A DNA stretch of 64,000 bases from Acidobacteriota bacterium (GTDB lineage: Bacteria; Acidobacteriota; Blastocatellia; Pyrinomonadales; Pyrinomonadaceae): assembly GCA_018269075.1 (NCBI GenBank), contig JAFDVJ010000012.1:191187-255186 (forward strand), in the 5' to 3' direction. Shown here in pieces: positions 33,300 through 44,680 of this stretch. The notes under the pieces were generated by a model. The model was not told the DNA's origin. It saw only the letters and a list, made by a program, of their open reading frames with translations, and did not search any database. The position numbers and the translations under genes were made by a program. Positions within the stretch are counted from its first letter, which is position 1; each line of letters begins with the position of its first letter.

Positions 33300-34418
33300 A
33301 TGAGCGAAAACGACAAGAACGACGAATTACCGGAAACCGCCGGAACGGAAAACGAGGAAATTTCGGAGACATTCGAGCTGAGCCCGATCTCGTCGGCCGA
33401 GATGATCAAAGCGGATGCCGACGAGGAAAACGGGGAAACGATCGCCGAGCCGCGCGCGCCGCAGTTTTTGATTGCCGAGCCGCCGATCGAGATCGATGAG
33501 ACCGAAGAGGTCGATCCGATCTTCGCCGAGCTCGCCGCGCCCAAACTGCCCGAGCTGCAGAAGGAAAACCGCGCGCGTCTCCAGATGCAGTCGCCGACGC
33601 GGCTTTATTTTTACTGGTCGGTCAAAAACAACCCGTTCCGGACGCTCCAAAAAGTCTTTTCCGGCAACACCGGCAGCTACCGGCTCGTCGCCCGGTTCGT
33701 CAATCTGAAGACCGGTCGCGAGGAAATGTATCCGGTCGAGGCCGAAGGCAATTTCTGGCTGAGGGCCGAACCGGACGCCGTCTATCGCGCCGAGATCGGT
33801 TTTTACGCGCCGAACCGCCCGTATATCCGCGTGATCCATTCGAACACGATCGAAACGCCGCGCCGCGCGCCGAGCCGCCGCGCCGCGACCGACGCCGACT
33901 GGGCCGTCAACTCGCGGACCTTCGCGCAGGTCCTCGATAATTCCGGCTTCCGGCAGGACGCCTTCGAGGTCGCGCTCGCCGGCGACGACCGCGTCACGGC
34001 CGAACAGGCGACGCAGAGCGCGCTCGACACGCTGATCAGCCGGCCGCTCGATTTCAGCGAGGTCGACGCCGACGAGGTCCGTTTCGCGCTGCTCGCGCTC
34101 GCTTCGGGCGTCGCGCTCGAAACGCTCCGCGGCCGGATCAGCGAGGCGCTCTTTATCGTCCTCGAAGAGCACACCGCGCAGCTCAGCGCCGAAAACGCGT
34201 TCGCCGCGCTCAAAGACAATTTCGAGATCTTCGACGAGGAGATTTTCGAGGAAGAGGAAACCGGCCCGGCCGTGTTCGGCGCGAGTCTCATTAATTTCCC
34301 GAAAACGCTCCGGAAACGCACCGTCAAGCGTGCCGGCGAGCCGAAGGAACAGTCGCCGGACGGCCCGCAGTTTCTGCCGAAGCTCGCGCCGCTCAGCTCT
34401 TTCAGCTTGAGAAATTAG
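33300..34418 (+). CDS. DUF4912-domain protein
   Basis: The ATG at 33300 (MSENDKNDELPETAG) is preferred over a TTG four codons upstream. The 372-residue protein has an acidic N-terminus (1-95), then the DUF4912 core: SPTRLYFYWSVKNNPF, SYRLVARFVNLKTGRE, NFWLRAEPDAVYRAEIGFY and VIHSNTIETPR. A helical region follows, then a basic tail. DUF4912 proteins are frequently encoded next to GH57 glucan branching enzymes, as here; the pairing suggests a carbohydrate-storage role, which is inferred. A hairpin GGCGTT-TTTT-AACGCC starts at its stop codon (34418-34433). Confidence 0.75.
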   Translation: MSENDKNDELPETAGTENEEISETFELSPISSAEMIKADADEENGETIAEPRAPQFLIAEPPIEIDETEEVDPIFAELAAPKLPELQKENRARLQMQSPTRLYFYWSVKNNPFRTLQKVFSGNTGSYRLVARFVNLKTGREEMYPVEAEGNFWLRAEPDAVYRAEIGFYAPNRPYIRVIHSNTIETPRRAPSRRAATDADWAVNSRTFAQVLDNSGFRQDAFEVALAGDDRVTAEQATQSALDTLISRPLDFSEVDADEVRFALLALASGVALETLRGRISEALFIVLEEHTAQLSAENAFAALKDNFEIFDEEIFEEEETGPAVFGASLINFPKTLRKRTVKRAGEPKEQSPDGPQFLPKLAPLSSFSLRN

Positions 34419-34435
34419 GCGTTTTTTAACGCCAG

Positions 34436-34519
34436 GACGCGAAGCCGCAAAGACGCGGAGATTTCATAAGATTTCGGAGAAAAGAAGAAGAAATTTTATG
34501 AAATCCCCGCGTCTTCGCC
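34436..34519. repeat. Inverted repeat of the GCGAAG/CGCAAAGACG type
   Basis: CGCGGAGATTTCATAA (34454-34469) pairs with TTATGAAATCCCCGCG (34496-34511) with one mismatch. Flanking GCGAAGCCGCAAAGACG is mirrored by GTCTTCGCC. The same unit type occurs at 46531-46681 and half-formed near 54325. It lies between the DUF4912 and GH57 genes. Confidence 0.75.
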
Positions 34520-34585
34520 TTTTGACGAACGGTTAATAAAATCTGTCGCCTTGCGTCTCGGCGACTTTACGCTAAAATCCTTCTT

Positions 34586-36181
<1,596 letters not shown>

Positions 36182-36202
36182 GCCGGCGAAATCATTCAAA
36201 CG

Positions 36203-36238
36203 GAAAAGGGCGCGCCGCCGCAACGACGCGCCCTTTTC
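36203..36238 (+). terminator. Hairpin terminator after the branching enzyme gene
   Basis: GAAAAGGGCGCG (36203-36214) pairs perfectly with CGCGCCCTTTTC (36227-36238) around a 12-base loop. It starts 21 bases after the stop codon, and U-rich ends flank both sides. Confidence 0.8.
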
Positions 36239-36762
36239 TCCGTGGTGGCCGGGGAAAGATTTGTAACCGCTTTCACGCAGGAAATTCAGAAAACCTGCTC
36301 TTTACTTTCCGCCGGCCGATCAGTAATTTTTTCGAAAATAAAACGGCGGTTCCCGGATTCAACCGTTTTGACAACAGAGATTAAAACCTTCCCGTCCATT
36401 GGCTTGCTTTATGCTTTAATCGTCTGTCCGGGAACCGCCGGCCCTCGACCGTCTCTGACTTCGAAACCGGTCGAATTCTTTTATCGAACGCCTGCCCATA
36501 CCCGTTCTTTTCATCCTCCGCCGGTCGTCCGGCGTCTGGCGTCTGCCTCCAATCTTTTGCAACCGCGATGCCACGCCGCCCGCGCGGCATCATTCGTGCT
36601 TTCGGAAAAATGGCGAAAAGCCTGTAAAATATGAAAACATTCGGATTTTCGCTGATTTCGAGAGGTTTTTCGACGGCGCCCGGCGGATGGCGCCCGGCGC
36701 GGCCGGTGTCGCAATTTTCAACAGCCTGTCGAATCCGGCGACAACCGGTCGGATTTTTTTTG
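36239..36762. other. Gene-free region before the histidine kinase, with a long-range inverted repeat
   Basis: No supported gene was found in about 520 bases. A perfect 14-bp inverted repeat (CGGCGGTTCCCGGA at 36344-36357, complement at 36427-36440) encloses 69 AT-richer bases with TTGACA near 36369. Near 36689-36748 there are short copies of GCGCCCGGCG and GGTGTCGCAATTTTCAACAG. A frame leading into the kinase gene is open here, but its residues lack membrane or signal features. Confidence 0.4.
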
Positions 36763-38228
36763 ATGAGCATCGGAACGAAATTGATTTTACTCCTGACGCT
36801 GACGGTCGGCGCGGTGATGTTTCTGGCGAGTTTTCTCTCGCTGCGCCTGCGCGAGGCCGCGCTCGAAACCGCGCTCCGCGACGAGCTGCGCGCGCACGCC
36901 GTCACGCTGCAGATCGCGCTCGAGGAAAACTACGCCAACGGCCAGACGATCGAATCGCGCCGGCTGATCGACCGCCTGCGCGAAAACAGCCGCGTTTACG
37001 CCGTTCTTTTGTTCGACGAAAACGGCGAGCTGACGACGATCTCGCAGCCGGCCACGAACGACGTCTTCCGCCGCCTGCCCGAGATTTCGGACGTGCTCGC
37101 GAACGGCCGAACGGTCGAAACCGTCCGCGAGATCGAATCGGGCAAGTACCTGTCGATCGTCCAGCCGCTCCAGCTGGACGCCGGGCGGCGCGGCGCGCTC
37201 GAAATCGTCAAGCCGCTCGCGCTGATCGAGAGCGACATCCGCCGCGACCGCGTCAACTGGCTGACGACGACGCTGTTTCTGCTGGCGGTGATCTTCGCGG
37301 TCGTCGTCGTCGTGCTCCGGCGAAGCCTCACGAAACCGTTTCAGGAGCTTTTGCAGGGCGCTTACGCGCTCGGCCGGGGCGATCTCGAACACCGCGTCGC
37401 GGTCCCGGAAACGCGCGACGAGCTCGCCTTTCTGGCGGCCGAATTCAACCGGATGGCCGATAACCTGACGGCCCAGCGGCGGGTCGCCGAAAACGAGGCC
37501 GAAAACCGGCTCGCGCTCGCCCGCGAGCTCCGCCATTCGGAGCGGCTGGCGGCGGTCGGCCGGCTCGCCGCGGGCGTCGCCCACGAGCTCGGCGCGCCGC
37601 TCAACGTGATCGACGCGCGCGCCGAACAGCTGCTCGAAAACCCGGCGACGCCGCCCGAAAAAAGCGCGCGCAACCTCTCGATCATCCGGGCGCAGACGGC
37701 GCGCATTTCGAGCCTCGTCCGGCAGCTGCTGACGCTCGCGCGGCCGTTCGATTTCCGGCCGGTGCCGATCGAGCTCGGCGCGCATCTCGCCGAAACGCTC
37801 GACCAGTTCGAGCAGAACGCCGCCCGCGCCGGCGTCGTCACGGAATTTCCGGCCGCCGCCTCCGAAATGACGGTGACGGCCGACCGCGAGTTTCTGCGGC
37901 AGGTCTGGCTGAACATTCTGCAGAACGCGCTGCAGGCGATGCCGGACGGCGGAAAGCTGCGCGTCGAACGATTGCTCGAAACGCGCCACGAGCGCGCCTA
38001 CGCCGCCGTCCGGTTCGCCGACACCGGTCACGGCATCGCGCCGGAGCACCGCGACAAGATCTTCGACCCGTTCTACACGACCAAGGACGTCGGCCAGGGC
38101 ACGGGTCTCGGCCTCGCGATCGCGCACCGCATCGTCGAGGAAATGGACGGTTTCATCGAAGCCGAAAACAATCCGGCGGGCGGCGCGACCCTGACGGTCG
38201 GGCTGCCGCTCGTCGAACGCGAAAATCA

Positions 38229-38232
<4 letters not shown>
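36763..38232 (+). CDS. Membrane sensor histidine kinase
   Basis: The ATG at 36763 gives a 489-residue kinase with two membrane helices (about 7-27 and 165-185), enclosing a periplasmic sensor part of about 135 residues. A HAMP domain follows ([23 protein letters not shown], then [20 protein letters not shown]), then a dimerisation domain with phospho-acceptor His274 in [13 protein letters not shown]. The ATPase domain has the N-box ([12 protein letters not shown]), G1 ([10 protein letters not shown]), F ([19 protein letters not shown]) and G2. Its stop codon overlaps the next ATG (ATGA). It is the sensor partner of the NtrC-type regulator; the signal is unknown. Confidence 0.92.
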
Positions 38233-39590
<1,358 letters not shown>

Positions 39591-39601
39591 AAGCCGGCGA
39601 T

Positions 39602-39618
39602 TGTCGGATTTTGCGACA
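39602..39618 (+). promoter_or_regulatory. Candidate activator-binding dyad upstream of the sigma-54 promoter
   Basis: TGTCG-N7-CGACA forms a 17-bp dyad starting 12 bases after the regulator stop codon and about 110-125 bases upstream of the -24/-12 promoter. That distance is typical for an NtrC-type enhancer. Only one copy is seen. Confidence 0.45.
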
Positions 39619-39729
39619 GCGCCGCCGGCTTCCGGCACCCGAGCTTTTCCCGGTCGCGGTCGGCCCGATCGCCGCAAACATCGACGGCACCTGCTTTTAC
39701 GGCCGATTTCCGGCGCCGGCGCGCGAAGC

Positions 39730-39743
39730 GGCACGCGCCTTGC
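39730..39743 (+). promoter_or_regulatory. Sigma-54 (-24/-12) promoter
   Basis: GGCACGCGCCTTGC matches the consensus TGGCACG-N4-TTGC, with the GG and GC elements separated by exactly 10 bases. Transcription would start near 39755, about 50 bases before the ATG of the small membrane protein gene. Confidence 0.7.
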
Positions 39744-39804
39744 GAGTTTTCCGGCCGGCGCGCCGGCGAATCGGCCGGCGCGCCGACGAGGAGAAGGAAT
39801 TCCG

Positions 39805-40047
39805 ATGAAATTTTTACTGCTGATTTTGACGCTGGCGGCGGCCGCGACCGCCGTCTGGTACATCGCCTTCCACGAACCGGCGACGCCCGGCGTGGGCTAT
39901 CAAAACACCTACGCGCTGATCAGCCTCGCGGCCGCGCTCATCTTCGCGACGCTGATGCGTTTTCGGGCCTCGGACTTCGGATTTCGCCTCTCCCGTTTTT
40001 CGCGCCGGAAAGGCCGGCCCGAGCGCGACGGCGCCGATTCGCAGTAG
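39805..40047 (+). CDS. Small two-helix membrane protein under a sigma-54 promoter
   Basis: The 80-residue protein has two hydrophobic helices (about 2-20, FLLLILTLAAAATAVWYIAF, and about 36-50, LISLAAALIFATLM) and a basic C-terminus (RFSRRKGRPERDGADSQ). GAGGAGAAGG precedes the ATG. No family was recognised. The candidate -24/-12 promoter and dyad make it the probable target of the adjacent NtrC-type regulator. The roughly 320-base gap after it is GC-rich and shows no gene. Confidence 0.6.
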   Translation: MKFLLLILTLAAAATAVWYIAFHEPATPGVGYQNTYALISLAAALIFATLMRFRASDFGFRLSRFSRRKGRPERDGADSQ

Positions 40048-40366
40048 TAATCCGAACCGGCGGCGAATTTCCCGAAACCGTTCCTTCCGGCCGGCGTCTT
40101 CGCCCGAAAAACCGGCTCCGGCGGCGACTGCCGGCCGGAACCCGATTTTCGATAAAAGCCCGGCTTCCCTTCGGATAACAAGCCCCGCCGACTCCGCCGA
40201 CGACCGCCGCGCGCCCCGTCGCCGACCGTTTTCCGGGCGGCCGGCGAGGCCCGAAACGCGAAACTGATAATTTATAAAAAACCATCTCTGATAAATCGGT
40301 ATTTGCCTAAACATCTGCGGAAAGTTATCATCTTGCTTTCACTTCTTGGAGGAAATAGAAAAAACA

Positions 40367-41686
40367 ATGGTAGAACAAAGCGTGGAGATCGCTCCCGCAA
40401 CAGGTAAATTAGGTATTTTGCTCGTCGGTCTGGGCGCGGTCAGCACGACCTTCGTCGCCGGCGTCGAAGCGGTTCGCAAGGGAACGGCGAAACCGATCGG
40501 TTCTTTAACGCAGATGGGCACGATCCGGCTCGGCAAACGGACGGAACACCGGAGCCCGCTGATCAAGGATTTCGTGCCTCTCGCCAGCCTCGACGACGTC
40601 GTTTTCGGCGCGTGGGATATTTTCACGGATTCGGCCTACGAGGCCGCGCTGCACGCCGGCGTGCTCGAAAAAGGACTCGTCGAAGAGCTCCGCGAACAGC
40701 TCGATTCGCTCAAGCCGATGCCGGCCGTTTTTTCGCACAATTACGTTAAGCGTTTAAACGGCACGAACATCAAGGAAGGCGCCAACAAGATGGAGCTCGC
40801 CGAGCAGCTGATGGCCGACATCGCCAAATTCAAGGCCGACAAAGGCTGCGACCGGCTCGTCATCGTCTGGGCCGCTTCGACCGAGATCTATCTCGAACCG
40901 TCGGAGATTCACCAGTCGATCGAAGCCTTCGAAAAAGCGCTCTACGACAACGACGAGCGGATCGCGCCGTCGATGATCTACGCCTACGCGGCGATCAAAT
41001 CGGGCGTCCCGTTCGCCAACGGCGCGCCGAACCTGACGGTCGACATCCCGGCGCTCACCAGGCTCGCCGAACAGAACGGCGTCCCGATCTGCGGCAAGGA
41101 CTTCAAGACCGGCCAGACGCTGATGAAGACGATCCTCGCGCCGGGCCTCAAAGCGCGGATGCTCGGTCTCGACGGCTGGTATTCGACGAACATCCTCGGC
41201 AACCGCGACGGCGAAGTGCTCGACGATCCCGAAAACTTTAAAACGAAGGAGGAATCCAAGCTCTCGGTGCTCGAAACGATTCTCCAGCCCGACCAGCATC
41301 CCGATCTCTACGGTCAGTTTTCGCACGTCGTCCGGATCAACTACTATCCGCCGCGCGGCGACAACAAGGAAGGCTGGGACAACATCGACATCTTCGGCTG
41401 GCTCGGCTACAAGATGCAGATCAAGATCGATTTTCTGTGCCGCGACTCGATTCTCGCCGCGCCGCTCGTGCTCGATCTCGCGCTCTTTATGGACCTCGCC
41501 CAGCGCGCCGGTCTGAAGGGCGTCCAGGAATGGCTCTCGTTCTATTTCAAAGCCCCGCAGACCGCCGAAGGGCTTTACCCGGAACACGATATCTTCATTC
41601 AGCTCAAGAAATTGAAGAACACGCTCCGCTACCTGATGGGCGAAGAGCTGATCACCCATCTCGGCCGCGAATACTACAGTGAATGA
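40367..41686 (+). CDS. Inositol-3-phosphate synthase
   Basis: The ATG at 40367 follows GGAGGAAA and gives 439 residues. The enzyme converts glucose 6-phosphate to 1L-myo-inositol 1-phosphate with NAD, the first step to inositol lipids or compatible solutes. NAD-binding LGILLVGLGAVSTTFVAGVEA is at the start, NGAPNLTVDIPALTRLA is in the middle, and catalytic-region segments GKDFKTGQTLMKTILAPGLKAR, STNILGNRDGEVL and KIDFLCRDSILAAPLVLDLA follow. The stop codon TGA is the first bases of the repeat element at 41684. Confidence 0.92.
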   Translation: MVEQSVEIAPATGKLGILLVGLGAVSTTFVAGVEAVRKGTAKPIGSLTQMGTIRLGKRTEHRSPLIKDFVPLASLDDVVFGAWDIFTDSAYEAALHAGVLEKGLVEELREQLDSLKPMPAVFSHNYVKRLNGTNIKEGANKMELAEQLMADIAKFKADKGCDRLVIVWAASTEIYLEPSEIHQSIEAFEKALYDNDERIAPSMIYAYAAIKSGVPFANGAPNLTVDIPALTRLAEQNGVPICGKDFKTGQTLMKTILAPGLKARMLGLDGWYSTNILGNRDGEVLDDPENFKTKEESKLSVLETILQPDQHPDLYGQFSHVVRINYYPPRGDNKEGWDNIDIFGWLGYKMQIKIDFLCRDSILAAPLVLDLALFMDLAQRAGLKGVQEWLSFYFKAPQTAEGLYPEHDIFIQLKKLKNTLRYLMGEELITHLGREYYSE

Positions 41687-41798
41687 TTTCGGATTTCGGA
41701 TTTCGGATTTCGGATTGCGGATTTCGGATTGGTTTAAAGCGGCAGCGAAATTTCCGCTTTTGACAAATCCGCAATCCGCAATCCGAAATCCGAAATCG
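41684..41798. repeat. Inverted tandem-heptamer element (GATTTCG type) after the inositol-phosphate synthase gene
   Basis: TGATTTCGG, whose TGA is the stop codon of the preceding gene, leads into six 7-mers (to about 41731). A 35-base spacer and the inverted arm AATCCGC/AATCCGA follow, to 41798. Confidence 0.88.
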
Positions 41799-41876
41799 AA
41801 TTTCGTTCAACTGTCTGAACAGATTTTCCGCCCCTGCCCTGCGTCGGCGTTTCGCCATTAAACAAAAGAGCTATAA

Positions 41877-41993
41877 TGATTTCGGATTTCGGATTTCGGA
41901 TTTCGGATTATTTCCTGTATTTCGACTTTCGATTTTTCTCGAATCTAACTTCTTTAAACCAATCCGAAATCCGAAATCCGAAATCCGAAATCG
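41877..41993. repeat. Second GATTTCG-type inverted element, just upstream of the polyphosphate enzyme
   Basis: TGATTTCGG and three further 7-mers (41877-41910) are followed by a 50-base AT-rich spacer and the inverted arm (41961-41993). It ends 14 bases before the ATG at 42007, so the hairpin lies in the 5' leader of that gene and may sit over its ribosome site. Confidence 0.88.
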
Positions 41994-42006
41994 AACGGGG
42001 TTTTTT

Positions 42007-43479
42007 ATGTTTGAAACGGCGGAACTCGGGCGCAAGATCAGCAAGGAAGATTACCGCGCGCAGGAACCCGAACTGCGGATGAATCTTCTCAACATTCAGG
42101 AAGACCTGAAACAGGCGAATTTTCCGGTCATCATCCTGATCGGCGGCGTCGACGGCGCGGGCAAGGGCGAGACGGTCAATCTGCTCCACGAATGGATGGA
42201 CCCGCGCTATCTCGAAACGCACGCCTTCGGCCCGCCGACCGACGAGGAGCGCGAGCGGCCCGAAGCGTGGCGCTTCTGGCGCGTGCTGCCGCCGAAAGGC
42301 CGGATCGGCATCTTTTTCAGCTCGTGGTACACGCGGCCGATCGTCGACTGCGTTTTCGGCCGGATCAACGAATTCGAGCTCGACGCCGAGCTCGCGCTGA
42401 TCAACGCCTTCGAAAAAGAGCTCTCGGACGACGGCGCGCTGATCATCAAATTCTGGTTTCACCTGAGCAAGAAAGCACAGAAAAAACGGCTCGAGCTGCT
42501 CAGCGAAAACCCGAAAACGCGCTGGCGCGTGACCAAGATCGACTGGAAGCATTTCAAGATGTACGACACGTTTCGCCGCGTTTCCGAGCGCGCGCTGCGC
42601 GAGACGAGCACCGGCGAAGCGCCGTGGACGATCGTCGAGGGCGCCGACAACCGCTACCGCAGCATCACCGTCGGCAATCACATCCTCGAACAGATCGAAA
42701 AGCATCTCGCCGCCTCGAAACAGCCGAAAAAATCGCCGCCGAAGAAAAAAGTTCATCCCGCCGACGCCTACACGCTGCTCGACACGCTCGATCTGACGCA
42801 GTCGCTGACCGACGAAAAATATAAACTATTGCTCGAAAAATATCAGGGCAAGCTGAACCTGCTCTACCGCAAGGCGAAGACCAAAAATCTCTCGGCGATT
42901 CTCGTCTTCGAAGGCTGGGACGCGGCCGGCAAGGGCGGACTCATCCGGCGGATCACGCCGGCGATGGACGCGCGCGACTACCAGATCATCCCGATCGCCG
43001 CGCCGACCGACGAAGAGCGCGCGCAGCATTATCTCTGGCGGTTCTGGCGGCAGCTGCCGCGCGCCGGCCGGGTGACGATCTTCGACCGCAGCTGGTACGG
43101 CCGCGTGCTCGTCGAGCGGGTCGAGGGCTTCGCGCGCGAGGACGAATGGAAGCGGGCCTACTCGGAGATCGTCAATTTCGAGGAAAAACTCTACGATCAC
43201 GGCATTCTGCTCCTGAAATTCTGGGTGCATATCGATCAGGACGAGCAGATGAAACGGTTCGAGCTGCGGCAGAACACGCCCTACAAGCATTACAAGATCA
43301 CCGCCGAAGACTTTCGCAACCGCGAAAAATGGAACGATTACGAGCTCGCCGCCAATGAGATGATCGAACGGACCGCGACCGAATTCGCGCCGTGGCATCT
43401 GATCGAAGCCAACGACAAGAAATTCGCGCGGATCAAGGCGCTCAGGATCTTCTGCGAAACGCTCAAAAAAAGGCTGTAA
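42007..43479 (+). CDS. Polyphosphate:AMP phosphotransferase (double PPK2 domain)
   Basis: The 490-residue enzyme has two tandem PPK2 kinase-like domains. The first has Walker A GGVDGAGKGETVNLLHEW and the second EGWDAAGKGGLIRRI; each is followed by a lid region (PPTDEERERPEAWRFWRVLP; APTDEERAQHYLWRFWRQLP). Double-domain PPK2 (class II) proteins use polyphosphate to turn AMP into ADP. The second domain also has FDRSWYGRVLVERVEG, the active-domain motif, while the first has the weaker SSWYTRPIVDCVFG; in known class II enzymes only one domain is catalytic. It is preceded by a repeat hairpin and followed by a terminator. Confidence 0.9.
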   Translation: MFETAELGRKISKEDYRAQEPELRMNLLNIQEDLKQANFPVIILIGGVDGAGKGETVNLLHEWMDPRYLETHAFGPPTDEERERPEAWRFWRVLPPKGRIGIFFSSWYTRPIVDCVFGRINEFELDAELALINAFEKELSDDGALIIKFWFHLSKKAQKKRLELLSENPKTRWRVTKIDWKHFKMYDTFRRVSERALRETSTGEAPWTIVEGADNRYRSITVGNHILEQIEKHLAASKQPKKSPPKKKVHPADAYTLLDTLDLTQSLTDEKYKLLLEKYQGKLNLLYRKAKTKNLSAILVFEGWDAAGKGGLIRRITPAMDARDYQIIPIAAPTDEERAQHYLWRFWRQLPRAGRVTIFDRSWYGRVLVERVEGFAREDEWKRAYSEIVNFEEKLYDHGILLLKFWVHIDQDEQMKRFELRQNTPYKHYKITAEDFRNREKWNDYELAANEMIERTATEFAPWHLIEANDKKFARIKALRIFCETLKKRL

Positions 43480-43510
43480 ACCGGCTTTTTCCGCTTCGAA
43501 AACTATGCCA

Positions 43511-43543
43511 AAAAGGCCTCGCCCGCGCGGACGAGGCCTTTTT
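43511..43543. terminator. Bidirectional terminator between convergent genes
   Basis: AAAAGGCCTCG (43511-43521) pairs with CGAGGCCTTTT (43532-43542) around a 10-base loop. A U-run follows on the plus strand and a poly-T tract is present on the minus strand, between the convergent polyphosphate enzyme and heme A synthase genes. Confidence 0.85.
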
Positions 43544-43584
43544 ATTCGTTGAATTCCGGTTCAAAAAAAGAGGTTTCGGCGTTT

Positions 43585-44544
43585 TCAGGCGAGTCCTTCG
43601 ATCTCGCCGCGCTCGGCCAGAAAGGCAGCCGTCATCAGCACGAACGAGATCCAGATCGCGTCGGCCAGAAAAAGATGCGCGATCTGCAGGACGACCGGCG
43701 CGAGCAGCGCGAGCGTCGTCATCCCGACGGCGAACTGGATCAGCAGCAGGATCGACAAAATGTTCGACCAGCGGCCGACGACCGCGTTGGTTCGCGCCTG
43801 AAACTTGAGCCAGACGGCGATAAAAACCAGATACGTGCCGACGGCGATCGCGATCAGCGGGTGAAAGACGCGGAGCTTGAGAATATAATGCGACGTTGCC
43901 GAAAAATCCTTCGCGATGCCCTCGCTGAGCGTCGACGACGGGAAGATCATACTGCTCAGAGCGGCGATCGAACCGCTCATCCCGACGATAAAAATGCCCG
44001 CCGTGCCGAGCGCCAGCAGGATCAGATATTTTCGCGAAACCTTGAAATTGAAAGATTTGCCGCCGCCCGCGAACCACGCCGTCAGCGTCAGGACGGCGAT
44101 CAGCGTGAACGTGTTGACGAGGTGCGCGGCCATCCAGAGCGGCCGCGTCGGCGTCCAGTTGGCGGCCGTGTTGCCGGTCAGCACGAGCAGTCCGCCGACG
44201 ACGCCTTCGATGATGATGAAGACGAGCGAAGCGATCGCCATTTTGAGCAGCAGCGCGGAATGCGCGGATTTTTCGCGACGCTGCTTGATCAGCGCCCAGA
44301 CGACGAGCCCGATCACCGTGAGGCCGGCGAGCGCGCTCGTGATGCGATGAAAAAATTCAATCGAAGTCTTGAGCTGCGGGGCCGTCGGAATCACCTCGCC
44401 GCCGCAGGTCAGCCAGTGCGCGCCGCAGCCGTCGCCCGAGAGCGAAGCGCGCAGAAAAACGCCCCAGAGAATGACGAGCAGGTTAAAAACGAGCGTCAGC
44501 CACGCATATTTTGCAAATCCCGTAAGTTTTGTTTCCGTTTTCAT
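43585..44544 (-). CDS. ctaA: Heme A synthase (COX15/CtaA)
   Basis: The 319-residue membrane protein has eight hydrophobic helices. It oxidises the C8 methyl group of heme O to make heme A for cytochrome aa3 oxidases. The typical segments are GVFLRASLSGDGCGAHWLTCGG with paired cysteines, IEFFHRITSALAGL, AAHLVNTFTLIAVLTL and LRVFHPLIAIAVGTYL, giving four conserved histidines (two heme pairs). No cytochrome oxidase gene is in the window. It converges on the preceding gene across a terminator. Confidence 0.9.
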   Translation of the reverse strand: MKTETKLTGFAKYAWLTLVFNLLVILWGVFLRASLSGDGCGAHWLTCGGEVIPTAPQLKTSIEFFHRITSALAGLTVIGLVVWALIKQRREKSAHSALLLKMAIASLVFIIIEGVVGGLLVLTGNTAANWTPTRPLWMAAHLVNTFTLIAVLTLTAWFAGGGKSFNFKVSRKYLILLALGTAGIFIVGMSGSIAALSSMIFPSSTLSEGIAKDFSATSHYILKLRVFHPLIAIAVGTYLVFIAVWLKFQARTNAVVGRWSNILSILLLIQFAVGMTTLALLAPVVLQIAHLFLADAIWISFVLMTAAFLAERGEIEGLA

Positions 44545-44680
44545 TTTGGTAGATTCAAATGTAAGAATATCATTGAACGCGCCCCTGACGGAAAACGCGG
44601 CGAGATAAGAATCGCTTAACGAAAACCGGACGTTTTTTTCCGGGCCGGCCGGCGGCCTTTGATCGCCGGCCAGAATTAAA

